Assembly (NCBI RefSeq): GCF_024298885.1
Contig: NZ_CP101166.1
Span: forward strand, 1,860,001-1,924,000
Length of the DNA stretch: 64,000 bases
DNA from: Haloglomus halophilum
GTDB taxonomy: Archaea > Halobacteriota > Halobacteria > Halobacteriales > Haloarculaceae
Reading direction: 5' to 3'
Below the pieces are notes generated by a model. It made no database searches, was not told the DNA's origin, and saw nothing but the letters and a program-made list of their open reading frames with translations. Numbering within the stretch: the first letter of the stretch is position 1; each line of letters starts with the position of its first letter. Positions 24,987 to 33,165 of this stretch are shown in pieces. Made by a program: the position numbers and the translations under genes.

Positions 24987-25457
24987 ATGGAGAAAGTGAC
25001 CATCGACGAACTCGCGACGGACAACAACCCCGGCGGCGGCGAGGACTCCGCCCGGCGCGTGGGCGAAGCACTCGAGACGGCCGACGTGGGGCTGAGTCAC
25101 TACCAGCTCGACGCCGGCCAGAACCTCTCGGGCGGCGTCCACACCCACATGGACCAGGAGGAGATCTTCTACGTCCTCGACGGGACGGTCACCTTCCAGA
25201 CGCTGGAGGGCGAGGTCGAGGTCGAGGGCGGCGAGGTCGTCCGGTTCGCTCCCGGCGACTTCCAGCAGGGCAAGAACGAGTCCGACGAGTCGGCGACGCT
25301 GCTGGGCATCGGCGCCCCGAAGCCCTCGACCGACGTGCGGGTGCCCCAGCCGTGTGGCGAGTGCGGGGAGTCGGACACGATGCGGTTCGTCCCCGGCGAC
25401 GACGGGATGGTGCTGCAGTGCCCCGAATGTGGCGAGACGCTCGAGATGCCGGGGTAG
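24987..25457 (+). CDS. Cupin-domain protein with C-terminal zinc ribbon
   Basis: 156-aa protein. The cupin barrel has metal ligands in GGVHTHMDQEEIFYVLDG (His52, His54, Glu58 or Glu59) and the second motif GGEVVRFAPGDFQQGKN. After residue 115 a zinc ribbon follows, with Cys123 and Cys126 (CGEC) and Cys145 and Cys148 (CPEC). Cupins of this size often act as isomerases, oxygenases or ligand sensors; the ribbon fusion suggests nucleic-acid or protein binding. Function unknown. Start ATG 24987 sits 77 bases after the moxR stop. A T-rich sequence after the stop (CTCGTTTTA, about 25482-25491) may end transcription. Confidence 0.82.
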   Translation: MEKVTIDELATDNNPGGGEDSARRVGEALETADVGLSHYQLDAGQNLSGGVHTHMDQEEIFYVLDGTVTFQTLEGEVEVEGGEVVRFAPGDFQQGKNESDESATLLGIGAPKPSTDVRVPQPCGECGESDTMRFVPGDDGMVLQCPECGETLEMPG

Positions 25458-25554
25458 GGGGCCCAAGTAATTTATTCAATTCTCGTTTTAGCACCTTGTT
25501 GTCCGAATAATTTGATTATCCTGGCTGTTTTGTGCATCTCTCGTGTTGGGGGGT

Positions 25555-26110
25555 GACAACGCCTACGAAGCCCTCGCGCTCTCGACCACTCCGGGCCTCG
25601 CTGCGCGCGCTCGCTCCGCTCGCGTGCTTACGTCGGCCGGGAGGGTTCGAGAGCGCTCGCCCTTCGAGTCCTCCAGGACCCCCTGTTTCGGGTCGAGCGA
25701 CGCGCGTGGTGGTTCCAGGCTAGCAGGGTTCCCCCACACCTCCCCGCGCCAGCGGCGGGCGTGTTCCGGCACGCTCGCTATCGCGAGCGGCCTCCACAGT
25801 GAGGCCGCTGGCGCGCTTCCTGTCCACGGAACCGGCCGGCCGTGCAACTGCTCTCGGGCCGGGAGCGCGTGGCGGAGCGAAAGCGGAGCCCGCGCGACCT
25901 GGGGAAGGGCAGGGCCGCTGCCCCGGTGCCACCTTCCACGTTCCTGGTGGACTCGAAGGGCGAGCGCGCTCAGCGGTCCCCCGGCGACGCAAGCACCGCA
26001 GCGCATGCCCGGAACGGCGGGTGAGCGTCAGCGAACCCGCCGCAGGCCCGGAACGAGAGGAGCGCAGCGAGCCGCGGGGCCCTGAGCGCGCGAGGGCTTC
26101 GTAGGTGGTT
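25555..26110. repeat. Imperfect long palindrome with arms of about 120-165 bp
   Basis: The left arm (about 25558-25680) and the right arm (about 25942-26110) are inverted copies. Matching landmarks: CTACGAAGCCCTCGCGC at the left end equals the reverse complement of GCGCGAGGGCTTCGTAG at the right end; GTGCTTACGTCG against GTGCTTGCGTCG; and GCTCGCCCTTCGAGTCC followed by a CAGGA block near the inner end of both arms. The right arm contains about 60 extra bases relative to the left. Between the arms lies a branched hairpin (25745-25815). No transposase is present. Similar GC-rich repeats are, to my recollection, dispersed in haloarchaeal genomes, but I cannot name the family. Confidence 0.65.
25745..25815. 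repeat. Branched (three-hairpin) cruciform in the centre of the palindrome
   Basis: A perfect 11-bp stem CGCGCCAGCGG (25745-25755) / CCGCTGGCGCG (25805-25815) encloses three consecutive hairpins. These are GCGTG-TTCCGG-CACGC (25759-25774), GCTCGC-TATC-GCGAGC (25773-25788) and GGCCTC-CACAGT-GAGGCC (25789-25806); the edges overlap by two bases so not all pairs can form at once. This cloverleaf-like folding can occur in RNA or extruded DNA. It is not a tRNA: there is no anticodon arm, T-loop or CCA region. Confidence 0.6.
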
Positions 26111-26221
26111 CTGTTGTCGGAGTCGCTGTAATCGTCCGCGCGCGAGGGCTTCGTAGGTGGTTCTGTCGCCGCTGTTACCGCTGCAAGCGTCCGAGTGCGA
26201 GGGCTTCGTAGGTGGCTCCGT
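26088..26221 (+). repeat. Three tandem copies of a 52-55-bp unit with a 27-bp conserved core
   Basis: The core GCGAGGGCTTCGTAGGTGG with flanking bases occurs at 26088-26114, 26140-26166 and 26195-26221, with spacings of 52 and 55 bases. The intervening 25- and 28-base segments also resemble each other (both contain CGCTGT and end CGTCCG), so this is a degenerate tandem repeat rather than a spacer array. The first core is at the same time the outer end of the right palindrome arm. The array ends about 90 bases before the purB start codon. Confidence 0.72.
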
Positions 26222-26314
26222 CGTCGCTGTCGCCCTCATAGCCACCGCCAGAACACACCACCCCCTGGCAGCCATTCGACACCGCTTTCCCACCACTCAC
26301 ACAGACATACGCGT

Positions 26315-27703
26315 ATGACCGACCGTTCCGCGCTGCACGCCGTCTCGCCCCTCGACGGCCGCTACGCGCGCTACACCGAACCCCTCGTCCCGTACGCGAG
26401 CGAGGCCGCGCTGATGCGGGCCCGCATCGAGGTCGAGGTGGAGTACCTCTGTGCGCTGGCCGACCTCGACGCCGTCCCGCTCACGCTGGACGAGGACAAC
26501 CGCGACCTCCTGCGTGACCGCTACCGGCAGTTCAGCGAGACCGACGCGAAGGCAATCAAGCAACTCGAGACGGAGGGCTGGGCCGGCTACGACGCCACCA
26601 ACCACGACGTGAAGGCCATCGAGTACTTCCTCCGGGAGCACACCGCCGACCGCATCCACCCGTGGATCCACTTCGGCCTCACCAGCGAGGACGTGAACAA
26701 CCTCGCCCACCGGATTCTGCTCCAGCCCGCCGTCGAGGAGGTGCTCGTCCCCGCGCTGCGGGAGGTACGCGACGCGCTCGCGGACCTCGCGCGGGCGCAC
26801 CGCGACCTGCCGATGCTCGCCCGGACCCACGGCCAGCCCGCGACGCCGACCACGTTCGGCAAGGAGATGGCCGTCTACGCCGCGCGGCTGGGTCGGGCGC
26901 TCGGTCGCATCAAGGACGCCGCGAACGGGCTCTCCGGCAAGCTCGCCGGTGCCTCTGGCACGTACGCCGCCCACCACGCCGCCTACCCGGACGTGGACTG
27001 GCGGGCGTTCTCCGAGTCGTTCGTCCACTCGCTCGGCCTGGAGCACACGCCGCTCGCGACGCAGGTGAACCCGTGTGACGACCTGCAGACGCTGTTCGAC
27101 GCGCTCCGCGGGGCCAACAACGTCGTGCTGGACCTCAACCTGGACTGCTGGCTCTACGTCAGCCAGCGCTACCTCGGACAGGAGGCCGTCGAAGGGGAGA
27201 CCGGCTCCTCGACGATGCCCCACAAGGTCAACCCCATCGACTTCGAGAACGGCGAGGGGAACTGCTCGAAGGCCAACTCCGACCTGGTCTTCCTCGGCGA
27301 CTACGTGACGGACTCGCGGCTCCAGCGCGACCTCTCGGACTCGACGGTGAAGCGCAACATGGGCGCCGCGCTGGCGCACTGTCTCATCGGCTACCAGAAG
27401 ACCACGCGCGGCCTCGAGAAGGTCGTCCCGCGCGAGGCGGTCATGCGCGAGGACCTCGAACGGAACCCGGAGGTCATCGGCGAGGCCGTCCAGACCATCC
27501 TCCGGCGCGAGGGCCGGGCCGACGCCTACGAGCAGGTGAAAGACCTCACGCGGGGCCAGCGCGCCTCGCTCGAGGACTTCCGCGACCTGTTCGACGACCT
27601 CGATGTCGACGCGTCCGTGCGCGAGGAGCTGCGCGCGCTCACGCCCGCGGGCTACGTCGGGCTGGGCGACGAGCTGGTGGACGAACTCGACGGCGAGGAC
27701 TGA
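26315..27703 (+). CDS. purB: Adenylosuccinate lyase
   Basis: 462-aa enzyme of purine synthesis that splits SAICAR to AICAR and adenylosuccinate to AMP, each releasing fumarate. The superfamily signature GSSTMPHKVNPIDFEN begins at residue 297 and the catalytic-region THGQPATPTTFGKE at 171-184. SPLDGRY at the N-terminus is also typical. ATG 26315 starts the conserved region; the frame upstream runs into the repeat element. About 90 bases separate the tandem repeats from the start, so the repeat element forms the purB upstream region and might affect its expression. Confidence 0.95.
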   Translation: MTDRSALHAVSPLDGRYARYTEPLVPYASEAALMRARIEVEVEYLCALADLDAVPLTLDEDNRDLLRDRYRQFSETDAKAIKQLETEGWAGYDATNHDVKAIEYFLREHTADRIHPWIHFGLTSEDVNNLAHRILLQPAVEEVLVPALREVRDALADLARAHRDLPMLARTHGQPATPTTFGKEMAVYAARLGRALGRIKDAANGLSGKLAGASGTYAAHHAAYPDVDWRAFSESFVHSLGLEHTPLATQVNPCDDLQTLFDALRGANNVVLDLNLDCWLYVSQRYLGQEAVEGETGSSTMPHKVNPIDFENGEGNCSKANSDLVFLGDYVTDSRLQRDLSDSTVKRNMGAALAHCLIGYQKTTRGLEKVVPREAVMREDLERNPEVIGEAVQTILRREGRADAYEQVKDLTRGQRASLEDFRDLFDDLDVDASVREELRALTPAGYVGLGDELVDELDGED

Positions 27704-27764
27704 CCGGGCCGGGCGTCGGGTCCCGCGGCCGGGCGAGCGACGCCCGGTCGGCGGGTGCGGGCCG

Positions 27765-28985
27765 TCAGCCGAACAGGAGCCGCCGGAGCACCGGCACCGG
27801 GTCGCGCGTCCGTGGTTCGACGCGGACGTCCGCGACGACGCCGGCGTGGTCCGAGGGCCAGAGCTGCGCCTCGCCATCCGGCGTGGTCGTTTCGATGCGG
27901 TCGTCGGGGTCGGCGTCCGTCCGCCGCACGGCCAGCGGGACCACCGGCCCCGCACTCAGGACGTGGTCCACGCGGATGCGCAGCCGCGAGCGCTCGTTGC
28001 GAAGGAGTTCCCCCTGACAGCAGGTCGGTCCCGGGTCGTCGGTCACCGCCGCCCACACGTCCCGGAGGCCGACGTCCGTGAGCCGCTCGTACGCCGCCGA
28101 CTGGTCACCGTCGGGCGTGGTGTTCAGGTCGCCCGCTACCAGGACCGGGCCGTCCTGCCGGTCGACGAGGCCCGTCAACTCCGCGGCCTGTGCCTCGCGG
28201 ATGATGCGGCTCGCCACGGCCAGATGTGTCGTCACGAAGGTGAACGGCGCCGCCTCCAGCGCCACCGTCGCGAGCGCGTAGCCACGCTTGACCGACACCT
28301 GTGTTCCGTCCTGCAGGGTCGCACTGACGTTGAGGCCGTAGGTCCCGTCGTCGGTGTCCCGGACGGCGAGGTCGTCCCGGACCAGCACCACGTCCCGGTC
28401 CGTGAGGCGGACGTCGAACCGCTCCCCGTCCGGGCCCTCGGCGGGGAACTCCTCGTCGAGGTTCCGGCTGACGGCGGCCACCTCGTAGCCGACGTCGAAG
28501 TCGTACCGGTCGAGTTCCGAATCGAGCGCCGTCGTCAGGAGGTCGAGGAAGTCGTACACCTCCCGTCGGGCGTTGGGCTCGCTCCCGCCGGTGTAATCGC
28601 TCGGGCCGCGGCGGATGCGCGCGACCTCCTGCAACCCGACGACGGCCGGCAGGTCGTCGGCGAGGCCGCTCGCGATGGCCCGCATCCTGGCGGGCGGTGC
28701 GGTCGAGCGGACCTGCTGGTAGCGCTCGTACACCTGCTCGGGGTCGAGGCGGAGCGTGTCGGTGTCGACGAAGCCGTACAGCCGGGCGCCCAGTCCGAGG
28801 TTCCGGGTCGCCACCCGGACGCGCTGTGGGAGGCGCGCCGACCAGTCCGCCGACGCGTCGGCCCGCCGGTCCGGGGCGGCGGCCGCGGTGCTGGTCGCCG
28901 GGACGAGGCCGGCGACACCTGCTCCGGCGGCACGGAGCACCGACCGGCGGCCGACCGCGCGTCTCCCGTCCGGTGACCCGACCAT
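27765..28985 (-). CDS. Tat-exported endonuclease/exonuclease/phosphatase-fold protein
   Basis: 406-aa predicted secreted phosphoesterase. A Tat signal VGRRSVLRAAGAGVAGLVPA (11-30) opens the protein. The fold's metal and catalytic residues appear in order: RVATRNLGLG (Asn), VGLQEVARI (Glu), TFVTTHLAVAS (His), VAGDLNTTPDG (Asp, Asn) and the terminal PSDHAGVVADV (Asp-His). This is the endonuclease/exonuclease/phosphatase superfamily, acting on phosphodiesters or phospholipids such as sphingomyelinase-type substrates or on extracellular DNA; the substrate cannot be decided. ATG 28985 is preferred to one 96 bases upstream because it places the Tat motif correctly. Convergent with purB. Confidence 0.85.
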   Translation of the reverse strand: MVGSPDGRRAVGRRSVLRAAGAGVAGLVPATSTAAAAPDRRADASADWSARLPQRVRVATRNLGLGARLYGFVDTDTLRLDPEQVYERYQQVRSTAPPARMRAIASGLADDLPAVVGLQEVARIRRGPSDYTGGSEPNARREVYDFLDLLTTALDSELDRYDFDVGYEVAAVSRNLDEEFPAEGPDGERFDVRLTDRDVVLVRDDLAVRDTDDGTYGLNVSATLQDGTQVSVKRGYALATVALEAAPFTFVTTHLAVASRIIREAQAAELTGLVDRQDGPVLVAGDLNTTPDGDQSAAYERLTDVGLRDVWAAVTDDPGPTCCQGELLRNERSRLRIRVDHVLSAGPVVPLAVRRTDADPDDRIETTTPDGEAQLWPSDHAGVVADVRVEPRTRDPVPVLRRLLFG

Positions 28986-29202
28986 CTGCCCGCCGGTAGT
29001 CGCGTCGGCGGTATAACCACGGCGGCCGGCGGCTGGCGGTGGCCAGCGGCGGCCCGAGAGCGCCGCGGGTGCGCGGTCCACGGGACCACGAGGTGTCGCT
29101 CGCCAGCGAAGCGACTAAACCCGCGCTCGCTCTCGGTCCGGGCACCGGGGAGCCAGTGACGCGGGGGCGTCGCAACGGGCCGACCGCCGAGACCGCACCC
29201 CC

Positions 29203-30060
29203 ATGGCACCCGAGACATCCGTCGACACGACCGCGCCCGAACCGTCCGCCCCGCAGGAGGGCGGAGACACCCAGCGCGCCCAGGAGAACATCCTGCGCGT
29301 GCAGATCCGCGAGGGGCTCTCCGAACTGAATCGACCGACAGCGGGGCTGTTCCTCGCGTCGCTGTCGGCCGGCCTGGATATCGGCTTCGGGCCGCTGTTG
29401 ATGGGGGTGTCGCTGACCGTCGCGGAGTTCTCCTTCGCGTCGCCGCTCGTCCGGCGGCTACTGATGTCGAACGCGTACGCGCTGGGGTTCATCTTCGTCA
29501 TCTTCGGGAGTTCGGAACTGTTCACCGAGCACACGACGCTCGCAGTCCTCCCCGTGCTGGACGGACAGGCGAGTGTCCGGCAACTCGGACGGCTCTGGGG
29601 ACTGGTCTACCTCGGCAACATCGTGGGGGCGGTGGTGTTCGCCGCCATCACCGTGGTGGTGATGCCGGAACTGGGCGTCGTGAAGCCGAAGGCGTTCGTC
29701 GAGATCGCCACGACGCTCACCGAGCACCACTGGCCGGTCCTCGTCGCGGCCGGCGTCCTCGCCGGGTGGCTGATGGGGCTGCTCTCGTGGCTGGTCGCGG
29801 CCGGGCAGGATTCGGTCTCGCGGCTGCTGTTCGTCTGGCTCGTCGCCACCGCCATCGGCTTCGCCCACCTCCCGCACAGCATCGCCGGCACCGTCGAGGT
29901 GCTGCTCGGCGTCTTCTCCAGCGCCGAGGTCACGGTCCTCGACTTCGGCCGGTTCCTCGCCGCCTCGACGGTCGGCAACGCCATCGGCGGCTCCATCTTC
30001 GTCTCGCTGCTGAAGTACAGCCACGTCTCTCAGAGCGGCCCCGACCCCGACATGGAGTGA
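29203..30060 (+). CDS. Formate/nitrite transporter (FNT) family channel
   Basis: 285-aa protein with about six transmembrane helices of the aquaporin-like FNT fold. GLFLASLSAGLDIGFGPLLM, LGFIFVIFGSSELFTEHT and WGLVYLGNIVGAVVF follow the family order, and the YfdC-like subgroup is suggested by the SSELFTEHT form. FNT channels pass formate, nitrite or hydrosulfide; a link with nitrite handling is possible but this gene lies 19 kb from the nas operon. The N-terminal about 35 residues are disordered and acidic. Conserved His in the second half (HLPHSIAGTVEVL) may correspond to the central gating histidine. Confidence 0.85.
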   Translation: MAPETSVDTTAPEPSAPQEGGDTQRAQENILRVQIREGLSELNRPTAGLFLASLSAGLDIGFGPLLMGVSLTVAEFSFASPLVRRLLMSNAYALGFIFVIFGSSELFTEHTTLAVLPVLDGQASVRQLGRLWGLVYLGNIVGAVVFAAITVVVMPELGVVKPKAFVEIATTLTEHHWPVLVAAGVLAGWLMGLLSWLVAAGQDSVSRLLFVWLVATAIGFAHLPHSIAGTVEVLLGVFSSAEVTVLDFGRFLAASTVGNAIGGSIFVSLLKYSHVSQSGPDPDME

Positions 30061-30148
30061 CCGACCGCCGGGACGACCGGTGCCGGGACCGGGGGTAGCG
30101 TACCCTGGGCCCGTGGATTTATTCGCCGTCGCCCCCGACTAGACGACG

Positions 30149-31324
30149 ATGGAGGATATCGACGCACCGGCGGAGGGACCGCCGGCCGCGGCGTTCTCGT
30201 CGGCGTTCCACGTCGAGGAGGTCCGGCAGGACGGGGACCGACTGGTGTACGTCGGTGAGCCCCGCGTGGGCCAGCAGACCCTCGAGCGCGAGGTGTGGCC
30301 GCTGTTCCGCGAGCACGGCTACGAGGTCCGGCTGACGACGGTGAAGGACAGCGAGACCGACCCCATCTCCGGTGTCGAACTCCACCAGAGCCGGCACGCC
30401 CTCGTCGCCGACCCGCGGAGCATGGGCATCGACGGCATCCCGTGGAAGAACGTCGTGATGCTCCTGCTGACGGTTCTGACGACGCTGTTCGCGGGCACCA
30501 TCTGGTACTACGAGCCGCTGACCTCGCCGCTGGACCTCGTCACCGGCGACTCCTGGAAGTTCTCGCTCGCCGTCCTGTCGGTGCTGGGCATCCACGAACT
30601 CGGCCACTACGTCCTCTCGCGGTACCACGAGGTGGACGCCTCGTTGCCGTACTTCATCCCGGTCCCGACGTTCATCGGGACGCTGGGTGCCGTCATCCGC
30701 ATGAAGGGGCGCATTCCCGACCGCGACGCGCTGTTCGACATCGGTGTGGCGGGGCCGCTCGCCGGCCTGGTCGCGGCCATCGTCGTCTCGACGGTGGGGC
30801 TGCTGATGGACCCCATCAGCGTGCCGGCCAGCGTCCAGAACAGTCCGGACGCCATCGTCATCGAGTTCGGCTACCCGCCGCTGCTCCACGGGCTGTCGAT
30901 GCTGACGGGCCAGCCGCTCACCTATAGCGACCCCGGCACGGCCGTCAATCCGGTCGTCTTCGGCGGCTGGATCGGGCTGTTCGTGACCTTCCTCAACCTC
31001 ATCCCCGTCGGCCAGCTGGACGGGGGCCACATCGTCCGGGCGATGGCCGGCGAGAACGCCGAGCGTGTCGCCGCGTTCGTCCCGCTGTCGCTGTTCGCGC
31101 TCGCAGGCTATCTCTTCTTCGTCCAGGGACTGGACATCCGCGACTCCGTGGCCATCTGGACGTTCTGGGGGTTCATCACCATCGGACTGGCCTACGCGGG
31201 CCACGCGACCCCCATCTACGACGAGCCGCTCGACCGGAAACGGATGGCCGTCGGCATCTTCACGTTCGTGCTGGGGCTGCTCTGCTTCACGCCAGTGCCG
31301 TTCCAGTACGTGGGTGGGTTCTGA
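30149..31324 (+). CDS. Site-2 protease family zinc metalloprotease (M50)
   Basis: 391-aa intramembrane protease. The zinc motif HELGH is at residues 149-153 within a membrane segment, and the third ligand lies in NLIPVGQLDGGH (283-294), the conserved N-x-x-P-x-x-x-L-D-G pattern. It carries about seven hydrophobic segments and a soluble N-terminal domain of about 95 residues, as in archaeal and plant EGY-type proteases. Such enzymes cleave membrane-bound regulators or signal peptides. TATA-like GGATTTATTCG about 30 bases upstream fits a promoter. Substrate unknown. Confidence 0.9.
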   Translation: MEDIDAPAEGPPAAAFSSAFHVEEVRQDGDRLVYVGEPRVGQQTLEREVWPLFREHGYEVRLTTVKDSETDPISGVELHQSRHALVADPRSMGIDGIPWKNVVMLLLTVLTTLFAGTIWYYEPLTSPLDLVTGDSWKFSLAVLSVLGIHELGHYVLSRYHEVDASLPYFIPVPTFIGTLGAVIRMKGRIPDRDALFDIGVAGPLAGLVAAIVVSTVGLLMDPISVPASVQNSPDAIVIEFGYPPLLHGLSMLTGQPLTYSDPGTAVNPVVFGGWIGLFVTFLNLIPVGQLDGGHIVRAMAGENAERVAAFVPLSLFALAGYLFFVQGLDIRDSVAIWTFWGFITIGLAYAGHATPIYDEPLDRKRMAVGIFTFVLGLLCFTPVPFQYVGGF

Positions 31325-31340
31325 GGGGCCGCGGGCAGGG

Positions 31341-32159
31341 TCAGAGGTCGAGCTGCTGGAACCGAGCGGCTCCGAGGACGAGCGGGACGACAAACCACCC
31401 GACCAGGATCACCACCCCGTACCACTCGGGGAGCCCGCCGAATCCCCCGCCCACCTGCTGGGCGAACTCTGGCGGGAGGAAGTAGCCCGCGGCGTTGCTG
31501 TACGCCGCACCCGGTCCCAGCCCGGCCAGGGCGTGGTACCAGTCCGGGAGCGGACCCTGTGGCAGCGAGAAACCGTTCACCACGACGTACACGGCGAGCA
31601 TGGCGGCACCCCAGAACTGGTTGAAGATCCAGAACCCGATGGCACCGGCAGCCGCCTTCGCGGAGCTGGCCGTGGCCGATGACAGGGCGACGGCGATGCT
31701 GACGAACGCGGCCGCGTAGAGCGCCGAGAGGAGTGTGAACAGCACGTACTGTGCCGCATCGAACGTCCCACCCACCCCGACCAGTACGAGGGCGGCTGCG
31801 ATGAAGCCGACCAGGAGGGCGGCCGCCACGACACCGCCTCGACCGACGACCTTCCCGACGACCACATCGCGGCGACGGTGCGGCAGCCCCAGCAGGAAGC
31901 TGATGGTGCCGCTCTCGCGCTCGCCGGCGATGCTCTTGTAGGCGACCAGCAGCGCGACGATGGAGATGAACAGTCCTGCCGTCCCCTGGAGGAAGACGAC
32001 GAACCCGAGGCTGGAGATCTGGTCGGTCTGGCTCAGCACCTCGGCGTAGACGTACGCCAGCCCCCCGACCATCAGGACGAACAGTGCCGTAAGGCTCCAG
32101 AGGAGCCGCGACCGGCTGGCGTCGCGGAAGTCCTTCCGCGCGACGACCAGCCAGCTCAT
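31341..32159 (-). CDS. ABC-2 type transporter permease
   Basis: 272-aa membrane protein with six predicted helices, starting MSWLVVARKDFRDASRSRLL. The phrase SIAGERESGTISFLLGLPHRRRDVVVGKVVGR is the hallmark loop of the ABC-2/NosY permease family. It is encoded four bases overlapping the upstream ATPase gene and forms one exporter with it. Substrate is unknown; haloarchaeal members are often assigned to copper, drug or bacteriocin-like export without proof. Confidence 0.88.
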   Translation of the reverse strand: MSWLVVARKDFRDASRSRLLWSLTALFVLMVGGLAYVYAEVLSQTDQISSLGFVVFLQGTAGLFISIVALLVAYKSIAGERESGTISFLLGLPHRRRDVVVGKVVGRGGVVAAALLVGFIAAALVLVGVGGTFDAAQYVLFTLLSALYAAAFVSIAVALSSATASSAKAAAGAIGFWIFNQFWGAAMLAVYVVVNGFSLPQGPLPDWYHALAGLGPGAAYSNAAGYFLPPEFAQQVGGGFGGLPEWYGVVILVGWFVVPLVLGAARFQQLDL

Positions 32160-33109
32160 GCTCCACCTCCAGGGGCCTCGGCCGCCGGGCTCGCGTCCTC
32201 CGTGTAGGCCGCGAACACCTCCTCCAGCGCGACCTCCTCGGTCTCGAATCCGGCGACCGTCGCCCCCGTCTCCTCGACCGCGTCGATGACGGCGCGACGA
32301 GCCGCCGGCGAGCAGACCGCCACGACCGCGTTTGCGTCGATGTTCGCCGAGGAGACGCCGTCCACCGACCGGACCCGGTCGAGGACCCCGTCGGGAACCG
32401 TATCGACCTCGACGCGGAGGCGGGCGTCACCGCCGACCGCCGACCGGAGCCCCTCGATGCTGTCCTCCGCGACGAGGGTTCCGCCCCGGAGGATACCCAC
32501 GCGGTCACAGACCGCCTCGACCTGTTCGAGGATGTGCGAGGAGAAGAAGACGGTCGCGCCGCGCTCGTTCTCCCGGCGGATTATCTCACGCATCTCACGG
32601 GCCCCGTTCGGGTCGAGGCCGGTCGAGGGCTCGTCCAGCACCAGCAGGTCCGGGTCGCCGACGAGCGTCGTCGCGAGCCCGAGCCGCTGTTTCATCCCCT
32701 TCGAGTACCCCCCGGCCTTTCGGTCGGCAGCGTCCGCCAGTCCGACCCGTTCCAGTAGCTTCGCGGGGTTCTCGTCGCTCCCCTTCGATTCCAGGGCGAA
32801 ATCGACGTGCTGGCGTCCGGTCAGCCGGTCGTACACCTCGAACTCGTCGGAGAGGAACCCAACCTGCTCACGCACTTGCAGGCTCTCGGCCCGCGCATCG
32901 TGACCGAGGACGCGTACCGACCCGGCCGTCGGCCGGACGAAGTCGAGCGCGATACCGATGGAAGTCGACTTCCCCGCTCCGTTCGGACCGAGGAAACCGT
33001 AGATCTCGCCTGGCTCGACCGTGAGCGAGAGGTCCTGGAGGGCTACAACGTCGCCGAACCGCTTCGTGACCCCGTCGAACGATACCGCGGAGCCAGTGGC
33101 TGACGCCAT
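32156..33109 (-). CDS. ABC transporter ATP-binding protein
   Basis: 317-aa ATPase. Walker A GPNGAGKST (41-49), signature GGYSKGMKQRLGLA, Walker B LLVLDEPSTGLDP and the switch His in FFSSHILEQ are all present. A C-terminal domain of about 100 residues follows, as in CcmA/NatA-type export ATPases. The stop overlaps the permease ATG by four bases. A start at 33109 is used; an ATG 21 bases earlier is possible. A palindrome immediately upstream (33142-33159) suggests regulation by a TetR-type repressor that is not in the window. Confidence 0.92.
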   Translation of the reverse strand: MASATGSAVSFDGVTKRFGDVVALQDLSLTVEPGEIYGFLGPNGAGKSTSIGIALDFVRPTAGSVRVLGHDARAESLQVREQVGFLSDEFEVYDRLTGRQHVDFALESKGSDENPAKLLERVGLADAADRKAGGYSKGMKQRLGLATTLVGDPDLLVLDEPSTGLDPNGAREMREIIRRENERGATVFFSSHILEQVEAVCDRVGILRGGTLVAEDSIEGLRSAVGGDARLRVEVDTVPDGVLDRVRSVDGVSSANIDANAVVAVCSPAARRAVIDAVEETGATVAGFETEEVALEEVFAAYTEDASPAAEAPGGGA

Positions 33110-33141
33110 ACCTTCAGGTCCCGGCGACACGTGAAGAAGGT

Positions 33142-33159
33142 ACTGACTGTTTGTTCAGT
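33142..33159. promoter_or_regulatory. TetR-type operator candidate upstream of the ABC exporter
   Basis: The sequence ACTGACTGTTTGTTCAGT has 5-bp inverted ends (ACTGA and TCAGT) and the overall shape of operators bound by TetR-family regulators. It lies 33 bases before the ATPase start codon, between that gene and the end of the small gene at 33166, where binding would block transcription. The match is to a general pattern only. Confidence 0.4.
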
Positions 33160-33165
33160 GTCCTG

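Larger units (their letters stand above)
25458..26314. other. Non-coding interval holding a large structured repeat element
   Basis: An 857-base stretch without a believable gene. The first 90 bases (25465-25555) are AT-rich; the following 660 bases are a GC-rich composite repeat described in the entries below; the last 90 bases lead to purB. Open frames exist on all frames (up to 180 codons) but their products are Arg/Ser/Pro-rich or Ala-rich with none of the acidic bias of the genuine genes here, and they follow the symmetry of the repeats, so they are not annotated. Confidence 0.65.

Noticed and set aside
25745..25815. tRNA gene suggested by a cloverleaf-like fold
   Set aside because: No anticodon loop, no T-loop consensus and no acceptor stem of the right length; stems overlap.
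26088..26221. CRISPR array
   Set aside because: Only three cores, and the intervening segments resemble each other; no cas genes in the window. It is a degenerate tandem repeat.
25542..26296. Coding sequences inside the palindromic element (up to 180 codons)
   Set aside because: Open frames occur on every frame, without acidic composition, motifs or start signals, and follow the symmetry of the inverted arms.
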